A stretch of 64,000 nucleotides of DNA from DASUPK01 sp963815045 (GTDB lineage: Bacteria; Actinomycetota; Thermoleophilia; Solirubrobacterales; 70-9), in NCBI GenBank assembly GCA_963815045.1, contig CAWFET010000004.1, positions 1 through 64,000 on the forward strand, read 5' to 3'. The notes beneath the pieces were generated by a model that was not told the origin of the DNA, ran no database searches, and saw only the letters and a list, made by a program, of their open reading frames with translations. A program made the position numbers and the translations under genes. This document shows, one piece after another, positions 22,527 to 31,230 of the stretch; within the stretch, counting starts at the first letter, position 1, and each line of letters begins with the position of its first letter.

Positions 22527-23946
22527 TCAGCGGCGCTTCTTCTTGCACTTCTTCGCGGCAACCGCGCGCGACTTCTTCTTCTTCTTGCACTTCTTCGCCG
22601 ACGCCGCCGGCGTGGTCGGTGTCGCCGTGGGCGTCTGCGGGTTCGACGGCGGCGTGGTCACGGTTCCCTGGCCGGAGAGCTGGGCTGTGGTCGTCGGCGT
22701 GGGAGCGTCGCTCGTCACCCCGAGCGTCGCCGTCTTCGCTCCCGCCGAAGCCGGGTCGAACGCGGCATCGACCTCGCAGGAGCTGCCGGGGGTGACCGTC
22801 GTGCTGGTGCAGAAGTCCGAGGTGACGGCGAAGTCACCCGCATTGGCGCCCGTGATCTCCACGTTCGACGGGTGCAGGTCGACGTCGGTGGCGTCGTTGA
22901 AGAAGTGGAAGGCGTGGGTTGCCGACTGCCCCGCCGCGACGTCTCGAGAGCCGAACCCGAACGAGGTCGGGTCGAGGGATGACAGGAGGGACCCGGTGCC
23001 GGTGAGCGTCGAATTGGGCGTTCCGAGATCTGCGATCTGAACGTTGAGCTGGCCGTCGTTCTTGTCACCGAGGCTGCTCGGGTCGAACGCCACCTTGACC
23101 GTGCAGGTATGCCCCGCCAAGACAGTCTGGGAGGAGCAAAGGTCCTCCGTGATCGCGAAGTCACCGGCGTTCGCCCCGCTCAGGTATGCCCCGCCCGGAT
23201 CGACGTGAAGGGGCGTGGCGCCGGTGTTGCTGAGCGTGAAGGTCCGCGTCACATCCTGGCCCTCGGCCGGATCCCTCGGCGGGAACCCCGAGCTGCTCGG
23301 CGTGAGCGACGCGTCGGCTGCAGCCGTCGTGATCAACATGTCCCACTGCGTGACGGATCCCCCGCCGTGCCCCGTCGAGCCGTCGAAGTCATACGATGTA
23401 GAGCTTCCACAACCCATTGGCGCCGTAGCCGCCGTACGTACCGTCGAGGGTCGCCGTGCCACCGCCGGCCGGGCCGGGATTCGCATAAGCGAGACCAGGA
23501 CCGGGGTCCGGGTACGACTCGGAAGCGCCGAAGATGCGCACGGTCGGCTTGAAGGTCCCCGACGCCGGAGGGCAGGTCTGGGGAACGAGCCCGTCAGGCG
23601 CGGTGTCGTGGAAGGTCATGTCGAAGCCCGACACTGAACAGCCGTCGACGTCGTCGAAGAGCTCGAACGCCTGGCCTCCCGGGGAGACGAGTACGGCTCC
23701 GATGTCGCCCAGGTACTGATGGGTGATGCCGAGCACTCCGACCTCGATATCGGTGATCAATTCGCCGCTGCCAAAGCCGGAGACGTTGGTAGTCCAGCCG
23801 TAGAGGCTGGCGCTCCCGGAGTTCGGGATCGTCGCCGTGCCGCCCGTGCTGAATGCCGACTTGGTCGTCGCCGAGGCGGGCGCCGCGAACAGCAGCGCAG
23901 CCCCGAGGGCCGCCACGACACTCCAGATCGGCTTCGACATCCCCAA
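22527..23946 (-). CDS. Secreted protein with two choice-of-anchor D domains and Lys/Cys-rich tail (one frameshift)
   Basis: From ATG 23946: a signal peptide (MGMSKPIW, then FAAPASATTKS) and a beta-rich domain (ELITDIEVGVLGITHQYLGD, AVLVSPGGQAFELFD) like the P-domain of proprotein convertases, reaching GLWKLYIV at 23392. The frame then breaks by one base (TGA 23391-23389) and resumes as YDFDGSTGHGGGSVTQWDML. Two immunoglobulin-like choice-of-anchor D repeats follow (LSGANAGDFAITEDLCSS and ITGANAGDFAVTSDFCTS), a Pro/Thr linker, and a terminal KKCKKKKK-type tail. The break is not in a homopolymer, unlike those at 1-7 kb, so it may be a real mutation. The two pieces are 23389-23946 and 22527-about 23486. 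Confidence 0.75.
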
Positions 23947-24002
23947 CTCCCCGATAGCCCCCTACGAGAGGCGGGCAGCCTAACCGCGTCGGCTGCGCCC
24001 GT

Positions 24003-24830
24003 CTATAGGCGAAATGAAGGCAGCAGCCGCTTCTCGGTCTCCCCCGCCACCTCGGCGACCACCTCCACGTGGCCCTCCAGCGGGGTGCCGCGGAGCTTGG
24101 TCGCGAGCAGGTCGTCGACCTGGAAGATGCCCGCCGAGTTGTTCATCTCGATCTCGATCTTGACCGGGCGCTCATCGCCCGCCTCGATGCTGACCTTGTC
24201 GATCGCAGCCGCGGAGAGAGCGTGGATCCCGTACTGGCCGCCCTCCACCGGGATTCGCGAGCGGCCCTCCGCCATGTCGAGCGCGTCGGCCACCCGAACC
24301 ACGCCGGCCTCCACCGTGTAGGGCTCGCCGCGCCGACGGTGACCGATGATGGCGTGCAGGATCTCCGCGCCGACGACCGTGCGCTCGGGCTCGTCGTAGC
24401 ACTGGGCCAGCAGCGAATCCAGCCGGTCCTGGACCATGAACAGGCTGTAGGCCTCGTGGTCGGCGCGGTGGATCGACATGCCCACGTCGTGGAGCAGGGC
24501 GCCGCCGGCGACCACCACCTCCGCGTCGCGGTCGCGCATGCCGTGGTCGGTGACCATCGCCGGCTCGATGCCGCCCTTGACCAGCAGGCGGAGGAGGCGC
24601 AGCGAGATGTTGAGGACGACCTGCACGTGCACCCAGGAGTGGTCGGACATCCCCAACCGCTCCGACTGAAGCTGAGCCATGTACCACCAGGCCCGCACCT
24701 TCTCGTCGGCGTTGACCGCCTCGAGGAAACGCTCGAGCTTGCGATTGCCCCGGGTCGGCGCGTGGACCTGCGCCTTGGCCACGGCCTCGGCGATCGAACC
24801 GGCGCGCACATCTGGGCCTTTTGCTTCCAT
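24003..24830 (-). CDS. HD-domain phosphohydrolase
   Basis: A 275-residue cytoplasmic protein of the metal-dependent HD superfamily. The first histidine is in MSDHSWVHVQVVLN, the HD pair is in GGALLHDVGMSIHRADHEAY, and further ligands are in EILHAIIGHRRR and VVRVADALDMAEGRSRIPVE. The layout resembles the archaeal-type group COG3294. Substrates of such proteins are usually nucleotides or cyclic nucleotides; it cannot be assigned here. The C-terminal 80 residues (VKIEIEMNNSAGIFQVDDLL) form an extra alpha/beta domain. The promoter lies in the AT-richer gap at 24831-24962. Confidence 0.85.
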   Translation of the reverse strand: MEAKGPDVRAGSIAEAVAKAQVHAPTRGNRKLERFLEAVNADEKVRAWWYMAQLQSERLGMSDHSWVHVQVVLNISLRLLRLLVKGGIEPAMVTDHGMRDRDAEVVVAGGALLHDVGMSIHRADHEAYSLFMVQDRLDSLLAQCYDEPERTVVGAEILHAIIGHRRRGEPYTVEAGVVRVADALDMAEGRSRIPVEGGQYGIHALSAAAIDKVSIEAGDERPVKIEIEMNNSAGIFQVDDLLATKLRGTPLEGHVEVVAEVAGETEKRLLPSFRL

Positions 24831-24962
24831 TCCGTCGATCTTTTCAGGGGACGACCCAGGGGGTCTTATGACGGGATGTCAACTACGCGGTTTTGGGCTA
24901 TTTGCGAAGTTTCCGACCGCCGATGTGGTTACCGTGATGTCGCTTCGGCTTAAGGAACTGGG

Positions 24963-25163
24963 ATGACGGTCTGTTCAAACACAGGCATAACCGTTCCTGA
25001 GTGCTCGTGCCGGTCGTGTCTCACGGCCCTGATCGAGCGCCACAGTCCGTCGTTGCTCGAGGCCGACGCAGCGCTCACTCCTCCCACGATCGAGATGCCC
25101 GCCGTCGCGCGGATTCCGCGGGCTCGTTTCCCCCGGCTGCGCCGCCTGCGCAAGGCCGCCTAG
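24963..25163 (+). CDS. Small cysteine-containing basic protein
   Basis: A 66-residue frame. The N-terminus has five cysteines (MTVCSN, ECSCRSCLTAL), though no standard zinc-ribbon spacing. The C-terminus is basic (RIPRARFPRLRRLRKAA). An AAGGAACTGGG site precedes ATG 24963 and a hairpin begins at the TAG, both of which support a real gene. Codon third positions are G/C-rich like the neighbours. I do not recognise it; a DNA- or RNA-binding role is only a guess. Confidence 0.45.
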   Translation: MTVCSNTGITVPECSCRSCLTALIERHSPSLLEADAALTPPTIEMPAVARIPRARFPRLRRLRKAA

Positions 25164-25179
25164 CGGCCACCAGGCCGCT
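25162..25179 (+). terminator. Hairpin at the end of the small 25-kb gene
   Basis: Perfect stem AGCGGCC-ACCA-GGCCGCT overlapping the stop codon, without a T run. The following 220 bp, to 25403, contain further GC-rich inverted repeats but no gene I can support. Confidence 0.45.
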
Positions 25180-25403
25180 CGCTATTGGAGCGAAGGGCGA
25201 AGCCCGAAGCGACTTATTGCAGGGCGGCCGCCCGTGGCCGCGATCTGATGGCGAAGCCGGCTCACGTCCCGGTCGGCGTCTCTTCCACGTACTAGCCCGC
25301 ACTTCCTTTCCGGATTCGGAGCCTGCATCCCGGGTATAGCGGGACGAAGCGAACCGGATGTTCGCCACAGGGGTGTCACTGAACTCGGAAGGGAGGGAGC
25401 CCG

Positions 25404-25478
25404 GTGTCCATCGTCACCATCCTGATCATCATCATCCTGGTGCTGGTCGTGCTTTACCTGTTCAGGCGAGTCTTCTAG
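25404..25478 (+). CDS. 24-residue single-helix membrane microprotein
   Basis: GTG 25404 to TAG 25478 encodes a short hydrophobic helix rich in Ile, Leu and Val (MSIVTILIIIILVLV...), ending in a basic YLFRRVF. A purine-rich GGAAGGGAGGGAG site precedes the start. Short single-helix proteins with an Arg-rich end are known in actinobacteria, mostly without assigned function. The length makes chance occurrence possible, but an unbroken hydrophobic run with a good ribosome site is hard to explain otherwise. Confidence 0.5.
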   Translation: MSIVTILIIIILVLVVLYLFRRVF

Positions 25479-26197
25479 GCCAGGACTGCGCACCGACGTC
25501 TGAGAGCCTGCCGGCGCCACCTCTGAGGAATGATCTCGGGGGCGTCCGGCAAGGCTTCGGGCGCCTCACGCCTCCGTCGCCGGCTCCCCGACCCCTGAGC
25601 CGAGCACGCCCGCGCTCGCGACCACGACGAGGCCGATGCCGATCACGTCGACCGTCGCCAGGTCCTGGCCGAGCGCAACGAAGCCGATGACCGCGGCGAC
25701 CGCGGGCTCCATGCTCATCAGCACACCGAACGTGCCGACGGCGATTCGGCGCAGCGCCTCCAGCTCGAGCGAGTAGGGGATCACGGAGCTGAACACCCCG
25801 GTCGCGGCCCCCACGGCGGCGGCGCCCGGATCGAGCAGATCGCCCCCGGCTGCGGTCGTTCCCGGAATCACCATCAGCAGGGCGGCGATCCCCATCGCCA
25901 GCGCGAGACCCCGGCCACCGGGGAAGACTCTGCCGATCCGCGCACTGAGCAGGATGTACACGCCCCAGAAGGCCCCGGCCAGCAGCGCGAAGCCGATACC
26001 CGCCGCACTCGCAGATCCGGACGGCCGGGTCAGTAGGAGCACCCCGGCGGCGGCGCATCCGACCCAGACCAGGTCGCGCGGGCGCCGCGACCCCAGCAGG
26101 CCGACCACCAGGGGGCCGGCGAACTCGAAGGTCACCGCGATCCCCAGCGGGATCCGGTCGAGGGCTTCGTAGAAACACAGGTTCATCCCCGCCAGCG

Positions 26198-26899
<702 letters not shown>

Positions 26900-26926
26900 G
26901 GCTCCTCCTTTGATGTTTCGTGGATC

Positions 26927-27658
26927 ATGCCCTCGATGGCGGGTCTGCTCTCCCTGGAGCGCCGAGACGAAGTCGCCGTGGTGACGCTGCAGCGGCCGGA
27001 GAAGCGCAACGCGCTCTCGATCGATCTTCGCGTGGAGCTGGCGGAGTGCTTCTCCTCGCTCGGCGAGGACCCCGAGGTCGGCGCCATCGTCCTCACCGGT
27101 GCACCGCCCGCGTTCTGTTCCGGCATGGACACGAGTCAGTTCGGCGGGGATCGCGCGCACCGGGAGCGGCTGGTCGAGACGAGCATCGGCTGCTTCCGGG
27201 CCGTCGCCAGCTGTGGCCGGCCGGTGGTCGCCGCCGTCAACGGGGCGGCGCTCGCCGGCGGATTCGCCCTCGCGCTGCTCTGCGACCTTCGCCTGGCCGC
27301 CCAGGCCGCGAGCTTCGGCTTCCCCGAGCTGCCCCGAGGGATCCCTCCCAGCTACGCCGCGGCACGGGCCGCCCTCCCTGCGCCGCTGGCGGCGGAGGTC
27401 ACCCTCACCGGTCGACTGCTCGACGCCGACACCGCGCTCCGCCTGGGGATCGTCGGTGCGGTCCATCCCGACGACGAGCTCATGGCCCGCGCCATGGAGC
27501 TCGCGGGACGGATCGCCTCGGGCCCTCGCCAGGCGGTCGCGGAGACGAAGCGGCGAATCCTGCTCGACCGCGAGCGCACGATCGGGCACCTCTTCGAGGA
27601 GGAGGAGCGCCTCCTGCGTGAAGCGCTTCTGCAGGACGATCCCGAAGACGCCGCCTAG
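26927..27658 (+). CDS. Enoyl-CoA hydratase/isomerase family protein (second crotonase)
   Basis: A 243-residue crotonase. The first oxyanion-hole segment is AFCSGMDTSQFGG and the second is VNGAALAGGFALALLCDLRL, followed by FGFPELPRGIPPSYAAARAA. It is about as similar to the crotonase at 20709 as two family members would be, not a recent duplicate. The start is ATG 26927 or 26936 (MAGLLSLERRDEV); neither has a strong ribosome site. The divergent YjbQ start is only 27 bp away, so their promoters must overlap the opposite coding regions. The stop is 14 bp before the next gene. Confidence 0.88.
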   Translation: MPSMAGLLSLERRDEVAVVTLQRPEKRNALSIDLRVELAECFSSLGEDPEVGAIVLTGAPPAFCSGMDTSQFGGDRAHRERLVETSIGCFRAVASCGRPVVAAVNGAALAGGFALALLCDLRLAAQAASFGFPELPRGIPPSYAAARAALPAPLAAEVTLTGRLLDADTALRLGIVGAVHPDDELMARAMELAGRIASGPRQAVAETKRRILLDRERTIGHLFEEEERLLREALLQDDPEDAA

Positions 27659-27672
27659 TCAGACTTCACCTG

Positions 27673-28428
27673 GTGGAGCGCCTCCGCCTCATCCGCCACT
27701 CCTTCCCCGACCAACCCGAGCTCAGCACGGAGATCTCGCGGACGATTCTGCGCCGCGTGGCCGCCGGGGAGTTGCCGCCGACGATCCGGATCCACCGCCC
27801 CGGCCGGGAGGTCGCCTTCGGCCGCCAGGACCTGGCCAACCCGAACTTCGAGGCGGCGGCCGAGGCGGCGCGACACGCGGGCTTCGCCGCAGTCGAGCGC
27901 CTGGCCGGAGGTCGTGCGGCCGTCTTCCACGAGGGGACGATCGCGATCGCGCGGGCCTATGCCGACCCGCAACCGCCGAAGCGCACCTACGCCCGATTCG
28001 AGGAGACCGCCGAAATGATCACCGCCGCCCTGCGCGCGCTCGGCGTCGATGCGCGGGTGGGTGAGGTCCCGGGCGAGTACTGCCCCGGCGCGTACAGCGT
28101 CAACGCGCGGGGCGCGGTCAAGCTCTCGGGCATCGGCCAGCGGATGATCCGCGGCGGCGCCCACATGGGCGGGGTCGTGGTTGCGTCGGGCGGCCCTGAG
28201 GTGGCGCGAGCCCTGGTGCCCGTCTACGAGGCGCTCGAGCTGGACTGGGACCCGGCGACCTCCGGCGACGTCTCCGAGGAGCTCGGCCGCGAGGTCGACC
28301 CCGGCGAGATCGAGGAGGCGCTGATCGCCGAGCTGGCGAAGTCCTACGAGCTCGTCGACGCCGATCTCGACGAGACGACGATTGACTTGGCGGCGCGGAG
28401 TTTGGAGGAGACGCGGTCCGGGGCCTAG
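27673..28428 (+). CDS. Lipoate-protein ligase A family protein (BPL/LPL fold)
   Basis: A 251-residue protein with the biotin/lipoate ligase catalytic fold. RIHRPGREVAFGRQD is the substrate-loop block, AVERLAGGRAAVFHEGTIAI equals the RRxxGGGxVxH region, and KLSGIGQRMIRGGAHMGGVV carries the catalytic lysine and a following strand. It may attach lipoate or octanoate to acyl carrier domains of dehydrogenase complexes. GTG 27673 keeps the whole first strand. It lies 14 bp after the crotonase, probably co-transcribed, and its stop overlaps the convergent HAD gene by 4 bp. Confidence 0.85.
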   Translation: MERLRLIRHSFPDQPELSTEISRTILRRVAAGELPPTIRIHRPGREVAFGRQDLANPNFEAAAEAARHAGFAAVERLAGGRAAVFHEGTIAIARAYADPQPPKRTYARFEETAEMITAALRALGVDARVGEVPGEYCPGAYSVNARGAVKLSGIGQRMIRGGAHMGGVVVASGGPEVARALVPVYEALELDWDPATSGDVSEELGREVDPGEIEEALIAELAKSYELVDADLDETTIDLAARSLEETRSGA

Positions 28429-29069
28429 CCGGGCAACAGGCTCTGCCGCAGCTCCTCGACCGATGTGAAGACCTCTCGCGCGCCGGCGTCGCGCAGCTCC
28501 TGCTCGGAGAACCCGCCGGTGAGAACGGCGAGGGTCTCGACCCCGGCGCGCTTGGCAGCCTCGACGTCCCAGACCGTGTCGCCGATCAGGAGCGCGTCGC
28601 CGTCGGTGTCCACCTTGTCGAGCGCGGCCTTGATGAGGTCGGGCTCTGGCTTGGTCTGTTCAACATCGGCCGAGGTGGTCCAGGAGTCGACGAGCTCCCT
28701 CGCATCGAGCAGGTCGAGGTAGTGCTCGACCTCCCAGTCCTTCGCCGAGCTGGCAAGTACCACCACGTCATCTCGCTCCTTCAGATCCTCGATCAGCTCG
28801 CGCGAGCCCTCCATCGTCCGGACCTCACCGATCAGCTCGCGGTAGAGCTCCGACTCCGCCTCGCGGATGTCGTCGCCGTGCCGGTCCTCGACCTCGTCGC
28901 CGGCGACCGCGGCCACCAGCTGGTCTCCGCCCATGCCGATGTGGCGGTGGATCCGCCACAGCTGCTCGGTCACGTCGAAGCGCCGGAACGCCCTGAACCA
29001 GGCGATCGCGTGCTGGTAGTTGGTGTCGACGAGCGTGCCGTCGACGTCGAGGATGCCGACTTGACCCAT
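28425..29069 (-). CDS. HAD-superfamily hydrolase
   Basis: A 214-residue phosphatase-like protein. Motif I is GILDVDGTLVDTN (nucleophile and acid/base aspartates), motif II is VVVLASSAKDWEV, motif III is the lysine in QTKPEPDLIKAAL, and motif IV is LLIGDTVWDVEAAKRAG. The helical cap (about residues 15-85) is of the small alpha-helical type, as in phosphoglycolate phosphatase and beta-phosphoglucomutase relatives. The substrate is not determined. ATG 29069 is immediately preceded by a CGCATGG context without a strong ribosome site. Confidence 0.88.
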   Translation of the reverse strand: MGQVGILDVDGTLVDTNYQHAIAWFRAFRRFDVTEQLWRIHRHIGMGGDQLVAAVAGDEVEDRHGDDIREAESELYRELIGEVRTMEGSRELIEDLKERDDVVVLASSAKDWEVEHYLDLLDARELVDSWTTSADVEQTKPEPDLIKAALDKVDTDGDALLIGDTVWDVEAAKRAGVETLAVLTGGFSEQELRDAGAREVFTSVEELRQSLLPG

Positions 29070-29141
29070 GCGCGTATGGGTCTACCCGTGCGCCGACCCG
29101 TGAACCGTTTCGGGGACAGGTGTCGGGGTAACGCATGGGGC

Positions 29142-29273
29142 ATGGAGCTATCGCTACTGCTGATCGTGATCGGGATCCTCCTGGCCGTGCTCGTCAACTA
29201 CGGGCTCGGGCTGGCGTGCATCCTGATCGGGCTCGTCCTGCTGATCTGGCCCAGGCTGCGCGCTTCCGCCTGA
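29142..29273 (+). CDS. 43-residue two-helix membrane microprotein
   Basis: Two short hydrophobic segments (LSLLLIVIGILLAVLVNYG and ACILIGLVLLIWPRL) make up nearly the whole protein, with a basic end (RLRASA). It stands between the HAD gene (divergent) and the metallophosphoesterase gene (25 bp downstream, same strand). I do not recognise a family. The clean hydrophobic pattern supports a real membrane peptide. Confidence 0.5.
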   Translation: MELSLLLIVIGILLAVLVNYGLGLACILIGLVLLIWPRLRASA

Positions 29274-29298
29274 GCGGCCGCGCTATGTTCGCGGGCGC

Positions 29299-29901
29299 GT
29301 GAAGCTGCTCGCCTTCAGCGACCTGCACCGCGATCTGGACCAGGCGGCGAGCCTGGCAGAGGGGTCCTCGGACGCCGACGTCGTGATCGCGGCGGGTGAC
29401 TTCGCGTCCGTCCACGAGGGGCTCGAGGAGACCATCGACGCCCTCAAGCCGATCGCGACGCCCACGGTGCTCGTGCCCGGCAACAACGAGACCGCGGACG
29501 CGCTGCGCGCCGCCTGCGAGGGATGGGACGCCGCGACGGTTCTGCACGGCGAGGGGACCGAGATCGACGGGACGCAGTTCTTCGGCCTCGGCGCCGGAAT
29601 CCCCGTCACTCCCTGGGACTGGAGCTTCGACCTCGACGAGGACGAAGCCGCCCGGAAGCTGGCCGGCTGTCCGGAGGGCGCGGTTCTGGTCGTTCACTCG
29701 CCACCGAAGGGCCACTGCGACCAGTCGAGCTCCGGCGACCATCTCGGCAGCCAGGCGATCCTCGACGCGATCGAGGCCAAGCGGCCGCCGCTCGCGGTCT
29801 GTGGACACATCCACGAAGCCTGGGGCGCCCAGAGCGAAATCGGGCCGACTCGGGTCATGAACCTCGGGCCGAGCGGGACCACACTAGAGTTCGATTCGTG
29901 A
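29299..29901 (+). CDS. Calcineurin-like metallophosphoesterase
   Basis: A 200-residue enzyme with all the metal-binding motifs: DLHRD near residues 8-12, GDF near 33, GNNE near 61-64, VVHSPPKGHCD and CGHIHEAWG. The family hydrolyses phosphomono- or diesters using two metal ions. A substrate cannot be read from the sequence. GTG 29299 gives the normal strand MKLLAFSDLHRD. The stop overlaps the next start by 4 bp (GTGA), so the next protein is probably made together with it. Confidence 0.88.
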   Translation: MKLLAFSDLHRDLDQAASLAEGSSDADVVIAAGDFASVHEGLEETIDALKPIATPTVLVPGNNETADALRAACEGWDAATVLHGEGTEIDGTQFFGLGAGIPVTPWDWSFDLDEDEAARKLAGCPEGAVLVVHSPPKGHCDQSSSGDHLGSQAILDAIEAKRPPLAVCGHIHEAWGAQSEIGPTRVMNLGPSGTTLEFDS

Positions 29902-30584
29902 ACGGCACCGATCAGCCCCCGCGCGGCCGCGATGAGTGGCGCGTCGAGGTGGCCCTCGACGAGGACCACAACGGCGCCACGCTCAGCGACTCGCTCCACC
30001 ACCTGCAGGTGGACAACGAGGCACGCAAGCTCCTCGGCGGCAGCGTCGTCGTGACGCGCGACGGCCGCTTCGTCTTCCTCTACGCCTGGCACGAGGAATC
30101 CGCGCAGGAGGCCGAGCGCGTCGTCAAGAACCTGATGCAGGACGAGAAGCTGGCCGGCGAGGTTCGCCTGATGCGCTGGCACCCGATCGCGGAGAAGTGG
30201 AGGGACGCCTCCGAGCCCCTCCCGGATGACGAGGCTGCCCGGGCTCAGGAGATGCGGGAGGCCGAGCAGGAGGGCTCCACCGAGGCCCACCGCTATGGCG
30301 AGTACCCGTGGGAGGTCGTCATCGACCTCGATCACATCCGCGATGGCCAGGCCCTCGCGAAAAAGCTCCGGGACGAGGGTCTGCCGGTGAAGCGCCACTT
30401 CCGCTCGCTGCTGGTCGGCGCCCCGTCGGAGGACAAGGCCGTCGAGCTCGGCGAGCGCCTCGAGGGCGAGGTCCCGCAGGGCGCGCGGATCGGCATCCGC
30501 GGCAACCCGGACGATATGCCCCTCCCCGCCTTCGTGAACCTGAGCGCACTCAAGCCTGGGTTCCTGCGCGACCTCGGGCTCTAG
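29898..30584 (+). CDS. Unrecognised protein with two tandem alpha/beta repeats
   Basis: A 228-residue protein of unknown family. Two segments look related: WRVEVALDEDHNGATLSDSL (about residue 14) and PWEVVIDLDHIRDGQALAKK (about 138). Each is followed by a helix, a hinge near LLGGSVVV or SLLVGAP, then a helix EEAE/DKAVEL. Both look like small strand-helix-strand units. An acidic Glu-rich stretch (DDEAARAQEMREAEQEGS) separates them. No signal peptide or membrane helix is seen. The GTG start overlaps the metallophosphoesterase stop, so a shared function with it is plausible. Confidence 0.72.
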   Translation: MNGTDQPPRGRDEWRVEVALDEDHNGATLSDSLHHLQVDNEARKLLGGSVVVTRDGRFVFLYAWHEESAQEAERVVKNLMQDEKLAGEVRLMRWHPIAEKWRDASEPLPDDEAARAQEMREAEQEGSTEAHRYGEYPWEVVIDLDHIRDGQALAKKLRDEGLPVKRHFRSLLVGAPSEDKAVELGERLEGEVPQGARIGIRGNPDDMPLPAFVNLSALKPGFLRDLGL

Positions 30585-30588
30585 CCCC

Positions 30589-31230
30589 TTGTCGCGGACC
30601 TACGACCGCGACTCGGCCGAGTTCGCCCGAGTCCTCGCGTTCACCGACGGGCTCTTCGCGATCGCGATGACGCTGCTGATCGTCGCCGTTGCGGTGCCGC
30701 ACATCAGCGACGAGGGAAGCGTCCGCCAGCTGGCCGACTCCCTCAACGACCTCGTTCCGGCCTTCACCAGCTTCTTCATCAGCTTCGCGGTGATCGGGCG
30801 GTACTGGCTGGCCCACCACCAGTTCGTCTCGCTGCTCGGCGCGATGAGCCAGTCGTTCATCGCCCTCAACCTCGTCTACCTGGCGTTCATCGCCTTTCTC
30901 CCTTTCCCCACGGCCCTGCTCGGCGAGTTCTTCTCCAACCCGCTTTCGATCGTGATCTACGCGGTCAACGTCGGAATCGTCAGCGCCATGGAGGTGGTGC
31001 TCTTCCGGAACGCCTACCGGAACGACCTCCTCCTGCGGAAGCCGACTCCCGAGGTCTACCGCTTCGGGGTGATCGCCTCGCTCTCCCCGGTGTTCTTCTT
31101 CGCCATCTCGATCCCCATCGCGTTCGTCTCGACCACTCTTGCGGTCCTGACCTGGTTCCTCACCGCCCCGCTCGGCGCATGGCTCCAGCGGCGGGCCCCC
31201 GAGGGCGTCGAGTCGCTCCTGGGCCCCTAG
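30589..31230 (+). CDS. TMEM175-family (DUF1211) membrane protein, likely potassium channel
   Basis: A 213-residue protein with six hydrophobic helices. Helix 1 carries AFTDGLFAIAMTLLIV, a variant of the FSDGxxAI signature that lines the pore of TMEM175 potassium channels; bacterial members are single-repeat tetramers. RYWLAHHQFVSLL and FLPFPTALLGEF are also typical. The start is TTG 30589, four bases after the previous stop. Its stop overlaps the convergent GGDEF gene by 4 bp. Confidence 0.82.
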   Translation: MSRTYDRDSAEFARVLAFTDGLFAIAMTLLIVAVAVPHISDEGSVRQLADSLNDLVPAFTSFFISFAVIGRYWLAHHQFVSLLGAMSQSFIALNLVYLAFIAFLPFPTALLGEFFSNPLSIVIYAVNVGIVSAMEVVLFRNAYRNDLLLRKPTPEVYRFGVIASLSPVFFFAISIPIAFVSTTLAVLTWFLTAPLGAWLQRRAPEGVESLLGP

